In this document: one piece after another, positions 6,101 through 6,103 of the stretch | Numbering within the stretch: position 1 is the first letter of the stretch | Layout of the letters: every line of letters begins with the position of its first letter | Assembly: GCA_900551005.1 (NCBI GenBank) | Contig: URUL01000105.1 | Coordinates: 1 to 6,103, forward strand | Length of the DNA stretch: 6,103 bases | Direction: 5' to 3' | Origin: an uncultured Ruminococcus sp. | GTDB taxonomy: Bacteria > Bacillota > Clostridia > Oscillospirales > CAG-272 | Translations under genes and position numbers: made by a program | Notes under the pieces: generated by a model | Database searches by the model: none | Told to the model about the DNA's origin: nothing | Seen by the model: the letters and a program-made list of their open reading frames with translations, nothing else

Positions 6101-6103
6101 ATC

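Noticed and set aside
1..6103. CRISPR arrays, tRNA/rRNA genes, insertion sequences, attachment sites
   Set aside because: No regularly spaced repeats, tRNA-like cloverleaf, transposase frame or terminal inverted repeats were seen anywhere in the window.

Overview
The window reads as chromosomal DNA of a spore-forming member of the Firmicutes, most likely class Clostridia. The evidence is a complete spoIIAA-spoIIAB-sigF operon with strong Shine-Dalgarno sites, AT-rich intergenic DNA around moderate-GC genes, and A/U-flanked intrinsic terminators. No species can be assigned from the sequence alone. All genes are on the + strand.

Layout. (1) Positions 1-1241 hold the C-terminal half of valyl-tRNA synthetase (valS), closed by a strong intrinsic terminator at 1291-1330. 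(2) Positions 1364-2900 hold the anti-anti-sigma factor SpoIIAA (TTG start), the anti-sigma factor/kinase SpoIIAB (8-nt overlap) and sigma factor SigF (21-nt gap), closed by a second intrinsic terminator at 2904-2941. (3) Positions 2942-3238 are a gene-free AT-rich stretch ending in a good sigma-A-type promoter (TTGACT, 18 nt, TATAAT). A cluster of alternating TGTT/AACA half-sites overlaps its -35 element. (4) Positions 3239-4006 encode a DeoR/GlpR-type repressor. (5) Positions 4050-5369 encode a lipoyl-dependent 2-oxo acid dehydrogenase E2 acyltransferase. (6) Positions 5447-6100 encode the N-terminal half of dihydrolipoyl dehydrogenase (E3), which meets an in-frame TAA three bases before the window ends.

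How the genes work together. SpoIIAA, SpoIIAB and SigF form the partner-switching module that releases SigF activity in the forespore. SpoIIAB holds SigF and phosphorylates SpoIIAA; dephosphorylated SpoIIAA frees SigF. The DeoR-E2-E3 genes look like one transcription unit: 43-nt and 77-nt gaps and no terminator between them. Its product would be part of a pyruvate-, acetoin- or other 2-oxo acid dehydrogenase complex. No E1 (thiamine diphosphate decarboxylase) gene lies between the regulator and E2, so the substrate cannot be named from this window.

Most of the window is conventional. The points worth checking are the nonsense codon in the E3 gene (possibly an edge or assembly error), the operator-like array on the deoR promoter, the very tight space left for a spoIIA promoter after the valS terminator, the missing E1, and two mutually exclusive RNA structures just upstream of the E3 gene. 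I did not find a clearly new biological system.
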